From Solidesulfovibrio alcoholivorans DSM 5433 (GTDB lineage Bacteria > Desulfobacterota > Desulfovibrionia > Desulfovibrionales > Desulfovibrionaceae), in assembly GCF_000702665.1 (NCBI RefSeq), contig NZ_JNJA01000005.1, forward strand, positions 186,001 to 250,000: a DNA stretch of 64,000 bases, written 5' to 3'. Positions 44,024-52,180 of the stretch are shown piece after piece. Below the pieces are notes generated by a model that was not told where the DNA came from, made no database searches, and saw only the letters and a program-made list of their open reading frames with translations. The position numbers and the translations under genes are program-made. The stretch's first letter is position 1. Every line of letters starts with the position of its first letter.

Positions 44024-44527
44024 TCAGCGGGGTTTGTCCGTCACGACGGCCACGGACATGTCGGCGTCCAGCCCGCCCTTTTGGGAGGCCTGGAGGATCA
44101 GCTGGCGCACGCGCACGCCCATGTCCGGGGCTTCCACCCGCTGGAGAAAAGCGAGCACCTGCTGCATGCCAAGGCCCGACAGGCGCAGGTCCACGGCCAT
44201 TTCGCGCCTGCCGTCGCCCAGGTCCTTGCTCGCCGGGCGCATGAATTCCACATGGTCCTTGATGCCTTCCCGGGTGGCCGCGTTCTCGACAAAGGAAAAG
44301 ATCGTGAAGGTCTCGGGGCGTGCCGGCGCGGCCGGGCCCTTTTGCGCCCGGTCAATGGCGGCGGCCAGGCGCGCGGCGTCGGCTTCGGCGCGAAGCGCCG
44401 CCGCCAGCCGGTTTTCCCGCGCCGTCAGGCCGTCGGCCAGGGGCGTGACCACCCACATGTAAATTCCGAGCAGCAACGCCGCCACGCCGGCGGCCAGGAC
44501 CGCGGGATGGGGAAGCCGTGTGTTCAC
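44024..44527 (-). CDS. gspM: Type II secretion GspM-like protein
   Basis: 167-residue inner-membrane protein: short cytoplasmic start, one membrane segment (about 9-28, VLAAGVAALLLGIYMWVV), a coiled stretch, and a small ferredoxin-like periplasmic domain (about 75-165). This is the layout of GspM, which pairs with GspL in the inner-membrane platform. Sequence similarity in this family is low, so the call leans on position: it overlaps gspL by four bases and ends the gspC-M block. Confidence 0.75.
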   Translation of the reverse strand: MNTRLPHPAVLAAGVAALLLGIYMWVVTPLADGLTARENRLAAALRAEADAARLAAAIDRAQKGPAAPARPETFTIFSFVENAATREGIKDHVEFMRPASKDLGDGRREMAVDLRLSGLGMQQVLAFLQRVEAPDMGVRVRQLILQASQKGGLDADMSVAVVTDKPR

Positions 44528-45969
44528 GCGCCGCTGTCCCTGCGGCCGGACAGCCGCATATCGAGCTGGAACTCGACCTGTTTTTTCTCGGGCACGTTCT
44601 TGGCCCCCTTGATTTCCACTTCCGTGAACAGGTCCGAGGCCGAAAGGCGACGCTTGACTTCTTCCACGGTATTGTAGTCGTCGGCGGTGGCGTCGATGGT
44701 CGCGCGCCGGTCGTCGAGGGAGATGCGCCGCACGTGGGTGCGTCCGCCCGGCCCCAGGGCCTGATGGATGGCGGCGAGGAGCTCGATGGCAGAACCCGAG
44801 GTGTCACTGCTGTTTTTGGCCGCATCGGCCTGGGCGGCCATGCGGCCGCGCAGCACGGACAGCTTCTGGGTGACGGTGAGTCCGGGGCCGGCATCCGGCG
44901 CGGCCTGTTCCACCAGGGCGGCCGTGCGATGTCCCGCGGCCTCGATGGCCGTGTCCAGGCGGTGGTAGGCGAACCAGAGGCTGCCCACGGCGCAAAGGAG
45001 CACTGCGGCCAGCGCCGTGCCGGCCAGCAGCAGGCCCCGGCGTTTGACGGCCGGGGCGATGACCGGGGCGAGATCCCCGCGCAGGAAGTTCCGCGTGCCC
45101 GGGTCGGCCGCGTCCAAAAGCGCCAGGCCGTAGGCGGCGGCGAAACGGTCCGGCAGCGCCGTCCCGTCCGCAAGCTTCGGCCAGCGCGGCTGTGCGGCGA
45201 CCGGATGGGCGGTTGCGCCCATGGCGCGGTCAAGCGCCGCGGCGACGGACGCGTCCGTAATCCCGACGGTAAAAAGCCGGAGGTCCCGGGGAGGGCTCGG
45301 GGCCACGGCGGCCAGGGTCAGCAGGGCTTCCCGGGCCAGGATGTCGGGCAGGGCGGGGTCGCCTTGCGTCGGCGCGGGGAACGTGCGCCAGATGGCCGGC
45401 GCGCCGGCCAGGCGGCAGAGGCAGGAAGCCTGCGCGCCGTCGAGGCTAAGCAGCAGCGCAGCGCCCGTGGGGGCGAGCCGTTCCAGGACGGCGTCGAGCC
45501 CGGCGAGGTCCAGGCAGGCCGCGCCCGGGGCGGGCAGCAGCGCGTCGCTTAAGGCCTCGAGCATATCCTGCAGCGGCATAAGGGGCGTGGCGGCGACAAG
45601 GGCGACGACGGCAGGCGACGGCTCCAGGGCGGTCTTGACCCAGGACAGGGCCGTCTCGGCCAGGGGCACGGGCAGGTGCGGCTCCAGTTCCGGGCCGAGC
45701 ACCAGATCGATCTTGCTGCGCGTGGTGAAGGGAAAACGCAGGCGACGCAGGGTGGCCTCCCCGCCGTCGAGGCCGAGGATCAGGCGTTCGGTGCCAAGCC
45801 CCGCGCCAAGGGCTGTCTGCGCGGCCAGCCGTGCCAGGCCGGCCGGCGTGTCGTCGGCGCCTGGCATGGCTTCGGCCAAACGTATGTCCATGCCGCCCGG
45901 CATGCGGGAAAGACGCAACAGGCGCACGGCGTCGCGGCGGCAGACCACGGACAAGACGGAAGGAGCCAT
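44524..45969 (-). CDS. gspL: Type II secretion GspL
   Basis: 481-residue bitopic protein. The cytoplasmic part (1 to about 300) is an actin-like fold (LILGLDGGEATLRRLRFPF), the segment that binds GspE. One membrane helix (about 305-327) is followed by a periplasmic ferredoxin-like domain ending DMRLSGRRDSGA. The Met at 45969 begins the conserved part, 26 bases after the gspK stop; no good ribosome site is seen, so the start is tentative. The frame is open far upstream, but only as a shadow of gspK. Confidence 0.82.
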   Translation of the reverse strand: MAPSVLSVVCRRDAVRLLRLSRMPGGMDIRLAEAMPGADDTPAGLARLAAQTALGAGLGTERLILGLDGGEATLRRLRFPFTTRSKIDLVLGPELEPHLPVPLAETALSWVKTALEPSPAVVALVAATPLMPLQDMLEALSDALLPAPGAACLDLAGLDAVLERLAPTGAALLLSLDGAQASCLCRLAGAPAIWRTFPAPTQGDPALPDILAREALLTLAAVAPSPPRDLRLFTVGITDASVAAALDRAMGATAHPVAAQPRWPKLADGTALPDRFAAAYGLALLDAADPGTRNFLRGDLAPVIAPAVKRRGLLLAGTALAAVLLCAVGSLWFAYHRLDTAIEAAGHRTAALVEQAAPDAGPGLTVTQKLSVLRGRMAAQADAAKNSSDTSGSAIELLAAIHQALGPGGRTHVRRISLDDRRATIDATADDYNTVEEVKRRLSASDLFTEVEIKGAKNVPEKKQVEFQLDMRLSGRRDSGA

Positions 45970-45995
45970 GGGGGAATTGTGGCATGCCGGGACGG

Positions 45996-47006
45996 TCAGC
46001 GCAACTCCCTGTACAGGACGTCCCAGCCTGCCGCACGGTTGGAATGTTTCTGCTGGCTGCGCTTGAGCACGGCGTACAGACGCCTGGACGCCGCCCCGGA
46101 AACGCCCTCGAGGGTGACGGAAAAGCAGACGCTGCGATGCGTCATGATTTCGCTTGGCCACTCGATGCCCTGGTCCGGAACGGCTTTTTGCAGCCATTCC
46201 AGGGAGTCGAGGCTGTCGCGGCGCACAGGGTCGCGGCGGTAGGCGTCGATGGCCTCGGCGACGGTTCGGGCGCGGACGGCGTCGATGTTCGACGGCAGGG
46301 CGGCCAGGACCGCCACAGGGGCCGTGTTCACGTTGATCAGCCCCGGCCCCCAGACGGTCAGCAAGCTGCACAGCCCGGGCTTGTCCTTATGGCCATAGAG
46401 CAGTTCCCTGGAGAACCCCTTGACGAGCAGGAGCTCGCCCAAGGTGTCCAGGGAGTTGTTTTTCACACGGTAGGGCAGGTTGTCGGCGGCGTAGAAGGCG
46501 TCCTCTGCCCCGCCGGAAACCGGAGCGTCGTCAGGATCAAGCCAGTCCACGACGGCGGCCAGCAACGCCTGCGCCTTGGCCGTCGGCAGGGAAAAGGGCT
46601 TGGCCGTCAACAGTCGCAGGAAAACGGCCTCGTAGACGGCATGGCCGGACAGCCCGGGATGCAGGTTGTTGATCGGGAATTTGCCCAGTTCGTCCTCGAT
46701 GCGCCCGTGCAGGTGGCCGTCGAGAAACCATTTGCCGGGATACGCATTGAGTTCGGGAAAATAGGCCCAGTCCTGGGTCAGGTTGACCGTCGTCCCGAAC
46801 TTTTCTTCGGCGCCGAGCAGGGACGCGGCCGCAAGCAGCCCGGATTCGGCCATGGCCTCGGCCTGGCGCGAATAGATGCCGGCGTAGGCGGCGAACACCT
46901 CGAGCTGGGAGGTGCGGATGGTTTGCACCGCAAGCGCCGACAGCAGCGCCACCAGCGCCAGCACGAAAAGCAGCACCGCGCCGGCCGGTTGCGCGCGCCG
47001 CGACAT
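45996..47006 (-). CDS. gspK: Type II secretion minor pseudopilin GspK
   Basis: 336-residue pseudopilin tip subunit. The N-terminus AQPAG-AVLLFVLALVALL is a type IV prepilin signal without the usual Glu5, a hallmark of GspK. The large globular domain contains INNLHPGLSG, DWLDPDDAP and INVNTAPVAVLAALP, all typical of GspK. With GspI and GspJ it caps the pseudopilus. The start at 47006 is two bases below the gspJ stop region, so the genes are effectively overlapping. Confidence 0.88.
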   Translation of the reverse strand: MSRRAQPAGAVLLFVLALVALLSALAVQTIRTSQLEVFAAYAGIYSRQAEAMAESGLLAAASLLGAEEKFGTTVNLTQDWAYFPELNAYPGKWFLDGHLHGRIEDELGKFPINNLHPGLSGHAVYEAVFLRLLTAKPFSLPTAKAQALLAAVVDWLDPDDAPVSGGAEDAFYAADNLPYRVKNNSLDTLGELLLVKGFSRELLYGHKDKPGLCSLLTVWGPGLINVNTAPVAVLAALPSNIDAVRARTVAEAIDAYRRDPVRRDSLDSLEWLQKAVPDQGIEWPSEIMTHRSVCFSVTLEGVSGAASRRLYAVLKRSQQKHSNRAAGWDVLYRELR

Positions 47007-47007
47007 C

Positions 47008-47724
47008 TCAGCGCCGCTCCATGGCGATGGCGCGCGCCGGGAGGTTGACCCGCACATCCAAGGGAAAGCGTTGCCCGGAAACGACCATGACGCCGCGCAG
47101 CCGCACCTGGGCCGGCAAGGGAGCGGTCTTGGCCCGCTCCCGGTCCTGGCTGTCCCAGGTTTCGCCCGCGTCCGAACCGCCGGAGGCGTAGAAACGGATG
47201 GTCATGTTTTCGACCCGCTCCGCAAGCACCGTCTCGTCCCAGGGGAGTTCTTTTCCCGGCCGTCGGGGAACCGTGGCGGCGCTGCGTTCGCGGCGCACGA
47301 GGCTCGTACGCTTGTCCTGGCGCGTGCTTTCGTCCTGGCGCAGCACGTAGACGACGTGGTTGAAGCCGTTGGAAGGAAAGGGGCGACCGGGATCGAGGGT
47401 CGCGGCGGTGGCCAGGGACAACAAGGTCTTTTCCGTCTGGTCGGACAGCGTCGTAGTGGAAGCGCCGCCCGTAAACGCCATGGCGTCCTTGGCGTCGCCT
47501 TTCGCGCTTTCCACGTAGATGATCGAGCCGAGGTCGTTGCCGAGGGCCAGGCGCAGGATGTCCTGGGCCGATTCCTCGGCGAGCCGCACGCCCGCCTCTT
47601 CCGAGAGCCGCATGACCTGGGAGGCCACGGAATAGCTGCCGACCATGACGAGGCCCGCGATGAAGACGGCCAGCAGCACCTCGACCAGAGTGAAGCCCGC
47701 CTGGCGCGGCCCTGGCCGGATCAC
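47008..47724 (-). CDS. gspJ: Type II secretion minor pseudopilin GspJ
   Basis: 238-residue pseudopilin: prepilin peptidase site RQAG-FTLVEVLLAV with Glu5, a membrane-inserted helix, then a globular domain ending VSGQRFPLDVRVNLPARAI. The start is a GTG at 47724 that overlaps the gspI stop (GTGA), inferred because the frame has no ATG between the gspI stop and the signal. Upstream extension of the frame is a shadow of gspI and gspH. Confidence 0.83.
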   Translation of the reverse strand: MIRPGPRQAGFTLVEVLLAVFIAGLVMVGSYSVASQVMRLSEEAGVRLAEESAQDILRLALGNDLGSIIYVESAKGDAKDAMAFTGGASTTTLSDQTEKTLLSLATAATLDPGRPFPSNGFNHVVYVLRQDESTRQDKRTSLVRRERSAATVPRRPGKELPWDETVLAERVENMTIRFYASGGSDAGETWDSQDRERAKTAPLPAQVRLRGVMVVSGQRFPLDVRVNLPARAIAMERR

Positions 47725-48095
47725 GGCTTGGGCTCCAGGCGCGAGTAGGTTACGGACAGATCCTGGGAGCCCTTGGCCCGCACCTCCACGGCGAGCACCC
47801 GGAAGAGCGCGTCGGGCGTGGCCGTGACGGTGACCTTCCAGGAGAAATCGGTGTCCGGCGCGGGAAATTCGCCCGAAGCATTGGCGATGCCCGCTTCGCC
47901 GAGCAGTTCCACCGCGGCCAGTTTGTCCGCGGCGAGTTGCCCGGCATGGCGGGTGCGGGCGGCGTCGAGGCGGCGGTCCTGGAGCTGGACGAGCCCGGCC
48001 AGGAGCGCCACCAGGGCGATGGCCAGGATGGCCACGGCGATCAGCGTTTCGAGCAGGGCCTGTCCGGCTTCGTTGCGGGATGCGTCGCCGGCCAC
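47721..48095 (-). CDS. gspI: Type II secretion minor pseudopilin GspI
   Basis: 124-residue pseudopilin with the cleavage site NEAG-QALLETLIAVAI (Glu5 present; Gln at +1 rather than the usual Phe/Met). The remainder (AADKLAAVELLGEAG, WKVTVTATPD) fits GspI, the partner of GspJ and GspK. It starts three bases after the gspH stop. Confidence 0.82.
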   Translation of the reverse strand: MAGDASRNEAGQALLETLIAVAILAIALVALLAGLVQLQDRRLDAARTRHAGQLAADKLAAVELLGEAGIANASGEFPAPDTDFSWKVTVTATPDALFRVLAVEVRAKGSQDLSVTYSRLEPKP

Positions 48096-48098
48096 GGT

Positions 48099-48779
48099 TC
48101 AGCTCCCGGCTGCGGGCAGGGGATCGTCGCCCCAGGGCAGGCGGGGCAGGGCGTGGGCCTTGGCGAAACGCTCCCGGGCCGTGTCCAGGTCGGCCTGGAC
48201 GAGCTCCACACGGCATCCGACCGCGGAAATGGCCAGGGCCGCGCTTTTGCCCGCGACGTCGGCCAGCTGGATGAAGGCCGGCTGGCATAGGCCCTGGGGG
48301 CGCAGCACGAGGGAGGTGACTTCGGGCAGGCGGGCCTCGCCGCCGGCGGTCAGGACCAGCGCCGGCCGGGCGGCGTCGGGCAGGTCGGCCGTCACCACGA
48401 CGTCCCGGCCGTCCTTGGCGTCGGGCGCGCGGGGCGTGGGCGCTTTGGACCCCCGGGACGCGGCGTCCCCTGCGGCGCGCACCGGCCCGGGAAGCGGTTT
48501 TTCGATCTGCATGGCCCGGCATTTGCCCCGTGCCCAGTCGATGTCCACACGCCAGTCGCGGCCGGAAAGCAGGGCTTCGGCCTGGGTGCGGCGCAGCACG
48601 CCCTGGAGCACCCTGGCCGCGGTTTTTTCGCCTTCGCGGGAGAGCAGGCTGGAAAGCATGGGCAGGGTCAGGCCGGCGGCGATGCCCATGACCACGAGCG
48701 CGATGGTCAGTTCCACCAGGGTGAAGCCGGACGTCCCCGGCGCGGCGCAGTGCGCCGGAACGCGGCGGCTAGCCGCCAA
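48099..48779 (-). CDS. gspH: Type II secretion minor pseudopilin GspH
   Basis: 226-residue pseudopilin with site [18 protein letters not shown]. The mature part has [19 protein letters not shown], typical of GspH. It is longer than most GspH, with a Pro/Ala-rich insert around 90-115 ([15 protein letters not shown]). The start is a TTG at 48779 inside the end of gspG (11-base overlap), the only candidate start ahead of the signal; GGGA lies just before it. Confidence 0.8.
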   Translation of the reverse strand: MAASRRVPAHCAAPGTSGFTLVELTIALVVMGIAAGLTLPMLSSLLSREGEKTAARVLQGVLRRTQAEALLSGRDWRVDIDWARGKCRAMQIEKPLPGPVRAAGDAASRGSKAPTPRAPDAKDGRDVVVTADLPDAARPALVLTAGGEARLPEVTSLVLRPQGLCQPAFIQLADVAGKSAALAISAVGCRVELVQADLDTARERFAKAHALPRLPWGDDPLPAAGS

Positions 48780-49242
48780 GGTCCCAGCTCTTGATGTCGG
48801 CGTTGACCCCTTCGCCGCCTTCCTCGCGGTCCGCGCCGAGCGAGAGCAGGTCGAAGTCGCCGTGCTCGCCGGGGCAGATGTAGACGTAGTCGCGGCCCCA
48901 GGGGTCCTTGGGCACGGTGTCGAGATAGCCCTTGGCCGGATAGTTCTGGGGCACGCGGCCGATGGAGGGTTTTTCCTTGAGCGCGCGCAGGCCCTGTTCG
49001 GTGCTGGGGTAGAAACCGTTGTCGAGCTTGTATTGCTTAAGCCCCATGGACAGGCTCTCGATCTGCATCTTGGCCTTGACCACCCGGGCCTTGTCCGGCT
49101 GGTCCACGATGCGCGGCAGCACGAGCCCGGCCAGGACGCCGAGGATCACGATGACCACCATCAGCTCGATCAGGGTGAAGCCGGCGGCGTCGCCGCAACG
49201 GGCGGCGCGGCGGCGCGGGAAGGGGCGGGCGTGGGCGTTCAT
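48769..49242 (-). CDS. gspG: Type II secretion major pseudopilin GspG
   Basis: 157-residue major pseudopilin that polymerises into the periplasmic pseudopilus. Cleavage site [18 protein letters not shown], and the conserved GspG core with [19 protein letters not shown] and a C-terminal calcium-loop region ([29 protein letters not shown]). The start follows an excellent AAGGAGG site. N-terminal pre-sequence of 21 residues is rather long and basic. Confidence 0.94.
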   Translation of the reverse strand: MNAHARPFPRRRAARCGDAAGFTLIELMVVIVILGVLAGLVLPRIVDQPDKARVVKAKMQIESLSMGLKQYKLDNGFYPSTEQGLRALKEKPSIGRVPQNYPAKGYLDTVPKDPWGRDYVYICPGEHGDFDLLSLGADREEGGEGVNADIKSWDLGG

Positions 49243-49272
49243 GGTTCCTCCTTGTCGCTGCTGGAGCGCACA

Positions 49273-50499
49273 TTATCCGATGAGGCTGCTCATTTCGAAG
49301 ATGGGCAGCAGTACGGCCAGGACCATAAGCCCCACCATGCCGCCGAGCAACAGGATCATCAGGGGCTCGAACAGGGCGCTTGCCGCGCGGATGCGCGTGG
49401 AAACGTCGTTTTCGAGCATGCGCCCGAGGTTGACGAGCAGTTCGCCCAGCCGGCCGCTCTGTTCGCCGGCGGAGACGAGCTGGATGACGATGGGCGGGAA
49501 TATCTCGGCCTCGCGCATGGGGTCGGTGAGGCCGCCGCCCTGGCTCGCTTCGTCGCGGATGCGCTCCATGACCTGCTCGAAGACCGTATTGCCGGAGACC
49601 GATCCGGCGATACGCAGCGCCGCGAGCATGGTCACGCCCTGGAGCAGGCAGGTGCCGAGCGTGCGGCAAAGGCGGGCCGTGGCGGCGTTGCGGGCGATGG
49701 TCCCGACCACGGGCAGGCCCAGGGTGAACCGGTCGAGAAGGGCACGGCCGCGTGCGGTGTGCGCCAGGCGTACGCCAAGCGCGATGACGCCGGCGCTTCC
49801 CCCGAGCAGGGCCGGCCACCAGGTCCGGAAAAAGTCGCTCACCGCGATGAGGATGACCGTGGGCAGGGGCAGGGACCGCTTGAGGTCGACGAAGATGCGC
49901 GTGACCTCCGGGATGACGTAGGTGAGGAGCAACGCCAGCACGAGGATGCCGAAAAAGAACATGAAGGCCGGGTACGCCAGCGCCGCCTGGAGCGTGCGCG
50001 CGAGCGCCATCTGCCGATCCATGTATTCGGCCAGGTTGGACAGCACGATGGGCAGCATGCCCGTGGCCTCGGCGGAGCGCACCATGCTGATGTAGGTGGG
50101 CGGAAAGACGCCGGGGTAGGCGGCCAGGGCCGTGGAAAACTCCTGGCCTTCGCGGATGCGTTCGAGGATGTGGGAAAAGACCCACTTGGCCCGGCCGGGG
50201 CGCATCTGGTCGATCAGCGAGGCCAGGGCCTTGTCCAGCGGCAGCCCGGCTTCGAGCAGGGTGGCGAGGACCTGCGTTGCGGTCAACAGCTGTGCCCGGC
50301 CGACGCGGCGGGAAAAAAGGGGCTGGCGTTCCCTGGTTCCGGCGGCGGCCGCGCCGGGGCTTTGGGCTTCGGCTATGGCGCTGACGAAAAGGCGCTTGGC
50401 GCGCAGCAGCTGACGGGCGGCCTGGGCGCTTTCGGCCGAGAGAATGCCTTGGCGGGAGCGTCCCCTGGCGTCGACGGCGGTGTATTCGAAAACGGGCAT
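49273..50499 (-). CDS. gspF: Type II secretion inner-membrane protein GspF
   Basis: 408-residue platform protein with two GspF domains (about 70-195 and 275-395) and three hydrophobic segments (near 170-195, 215-245 and 380-402). The opening MPVFEYTAVDARGRSRQG and the motifs LLEAGLPLDKAL and SAGEQSGRLGELL are standard. It anchors the pseudopilus assembly motor. Next in order after gspC on the same strand. Confidence 0.94.
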   Translation of the reverse strand: MPVFEYTAVDARGRSRQGILSAESAQAARQLLRAKRLFVSAIAEAQSPGAAAAGTRERQPLFSRRVGRAQLLTATQVLATLLEAGLPLDKALASLIDQMRPGRAKWVFSHILERIREGQEFSTALAAYPGVFPPTYISMVRSAEATGMLPIVLSNLAEYMDRQMALARTLQAALAYPAFMFFFGILVLALLLTYVIPEVTRIFVDLKRSLPLPTVILIAVSDFFRTWWPALLGGSAGVIALGVRLAHTARGRALLDRFTLGLPVVGTIARNAATARLCRTLGTCLLQGVTMLAALRIAGSVSGNTVFEQVMERIRDEASQGGGLTDPMREAEIFPPIVIQLVSAGEQSGRLGELLVNLGRMLENDVSTRIRAASALFEPLMILLLGGMVGLMVLAVLLPIFEMSSLIG

Positions 50500-50536
50500 G
50501 GCTTCCTGTGTGCGCTGGCGTCGGGCGGGCGGCCGG

Positions 50537-51007
50537 TCAGGGTTTCATCGTCAGGATCTCCTCGCGCCCCTGGCGCGAGAGGATGACGGAATTCCTGCCG
50601 ATGGAGATGATGGTCGCGTCCTTCACGCTGGCCCCGATGCGGTAGGGCTTCTGCGTCCTGCCGCTGCGTTCCCGCAGGAAGGCCACGTTGCGGTCAGGGT
50701 CGGCCGTGACCACCGTGCCGGTCAGGTCCATGTCGATCTCGGCGGGCTTGGGCGGGACGGCGTTGCGGGTCGCCTCGGCGGCCGTGGGTTTGAGCCCGAA
50801 AATGTCGTTGGCGAGGATGGCCCGGGTCAGTTCCGCGGTTTGCGGTGCGCGTTTGGGTGCGTGTTTTTCCTCGGGAGCCCGGGGGTTCGCCGCCGGAGCC
50901 GCCGGCAGGGGGGAAAACCAGACGGCGTGGACCACCAGGGCAATGGCCCCGGCCAGGGAGAGCACGGTCGTCAGGACGACGGCGCGGTGGAATCGGGATT
51001 CGGTCAT
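50537..51007 (-). CDS. gspC: Type II secretion GspC, short form without PDZ domain
   Basis: 156-residue inner-membrane protein: one membrane segment (about 10-30, VVLTTVLSLAGAIALVVHAV), a Pro/Ala-rich linker, and the homology-region domain (LTRAILANDIFGLKP to the C-terminus, with LTGTVVTADPDRNVAFL and YRIGASVKDATIISI) that contacts the secretin. It stops at EEILTMKP, where longer GspC proteins go on to a PDZ or coiled-coil domain. The start at 51007 lies inside the end of the upstream TPR gene (the stop of that gene is at 51033), 25 bases after it. Confidence 0.82.
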   Translation of the reverse strand: MTESRFHRAVVLTTVLSLAGAIALVVHAVWFSPLPAAPAANPRAPEEKHAPKRAPQTAELTRAILANDIFGLKPTAAEATRNAVPPKPAEIDMDLTGTVVTADPDRNVAFLRERSGRTQKPYRIGASVKDATIISIGRNSVILSRQGREEILTMKP

Positions 51008-51032
51008 GGCAGCCGCGATCCGCCTCCCCCGG

Positions 51033-51977
51033 TCATTGGCACATGCCGAAGTCTTTGGCTTTCTGCGTCTGCTTGCACTGTCCGAACCGGCAGGCCAGGG
51101 CGAGGTCGGCGCAGCCTTCCTTGGTCTGGTGCAGCCGCAGGTGCAGCACACCCCGGTTGCGGTAGGCTTCGGCGAAATTGGAACGCAGCCGGAGGGCCTG
51201 GTCGTAGTCGGCCTTGGCCGCGGGGTACTGGTTTAATGCCTCCCGGGCGAGCGCCCGGTTGAAGTAGAGTTCCGGGTCGCCCGGCGTGGTGGCGATGGCC
51301 GCGTCGAGGAGCGATGCCGCCTCGTCGAAGCGGCGCAGGGAAATGAGGATGTCGGCCTTGTTGTTGCGCGCGGCGGCGTTGCCCGGGTCGGCGGCGATGA
51401 TCCTGTCGTAGTCGGCCATGGCCCGGTCGAGGTCGCGCATGGTCTGGTAGGTCAGGGCGCGGTTGAAAAGCGCCGCCTTTTCGCTCGGACCGCCGAGGCG
51501 CTGCGCGGTGTTGAAATCGGCCAGGGCGTTTTCGTACTGGCCCAGGGCGAAGTAGGTGACGCCCCGGTTGTTGTAGGCCTGGCCCATGCCGCCGTCGCGG
51601 GCAAGGGCGTCGCTGAAGCGCTTGAGGGCGTCGTCGTAGTCGTGGCGCATGTAGGCCGCCGCGCCGAGGTCGTAGAGGGTTTCGGCCGAGGCCCCGCCGG
51701 CGGATTGCGCCTTTTCGAAATCCTTTTGCGCCAGCTCGAACTGGCCGAGCCGGTAGTAGGCTTCCCCGCGCTCCTGGTAGGTCGCGGCCGGGGCGTTGCC
51801 TTTGGCGATGGCCGGAGACGCCTCGCGGACGACATCCTCCGGGCCGGGACCCGTGGCGGCGTCGGGCGCGCGCACGGCCGTGGGCGGCCGCTTGTCGGCG
51901 CAGCCGGCGACGCACAGGACGGCGAGCGCGACAGCGGCGGCAAGACGCCGCAGTGAGGACGACTGGTGCGTGGACAT
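51033..51977 (-). CDS. TPR lipoprotein at head of T2SS block
   Basis: 314-residue lipoprotein: signal peptide with lipobox VLCVAG-C (Cys near 26), then seven or so tetratricopeptide repeats (for example AYNNRGVTYFALGQYENALA), ending in a Cys-containing tail GCADLALACRFGQC, a form frequent in Desulfovibrio TPR proteins. It is the first gene of the gspC-M transcription unit and could serve as a pilotin- or assembly-like factor, as PilF/PilW TPR lipoproteins do for related systems. That role is inferred from place and fold only. Confidence 0.82.
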   Translation of the reverse strand: MSTHQSSSLRRLAAAVALAVLCVAGCADKRPPTAVRAPDAATGPGPEDVVREASPAIAKGNAPAATYQERGEAYYRLGQFELAQKDFEKAQSAGGASAETLYDLGAAAYMRHDYDDALKRFSDALARDGGMGQAYNNRGVTYFALGQYENALADFNTAQRLGGPSEKAALFNRALTYQTMRDLDRAMADYDRIIAADPGNAAARNNKADILISLRRFDEAASLLDAAIATTPGDPELYFNRALAREALNQYPAAKADYDQALRLRSNFAEAYRNRGVLHLRLHQTKEGCADLALACRFGQCKQTQKAKDFGMCQ

Positions 51978-52113
51978 ACCCTCGGGGCTGGATGCGCTGC
52001 GGCGTACGGGCGACGTCGCAGGCGTCGGCTTTCATAATGAACGTCGTGGCGATGATGCAGGAAAAAAGCGCGTTGGACAAGTTGCATTTTGCGCAGGGGG
52101 GAAAGGCCCGGCG

Positions 52114-52150
52114 GGGCGTCGCGAGCGGGGGGCAGTGCGTCGCGACGCCC
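52114..52150 (-). terminator. Possible terminator hairpin after the RND gene
   Basis: GGGCGTCGCGA (52114-52124) pairs perfectly with TCGCGACGCCC (52140-52150), loop 15 bases. It lies 31 bases beyond the stop of the RND pump on the - strand. No U-run follows on that strand, so intrinsic termination is uncertain. Confidence 0.45.
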
Positions 52151-52180
52151 GGTCGGGCTGGGGGGAGGGCGATATGAGGA

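Noticed and set aside
51978..52080. Promoter for the gspC-M block (TTGTCC-17-CATCAT on the - strand)
   Set aside because: Each box matches only four of six positions, too little to list as a feature.
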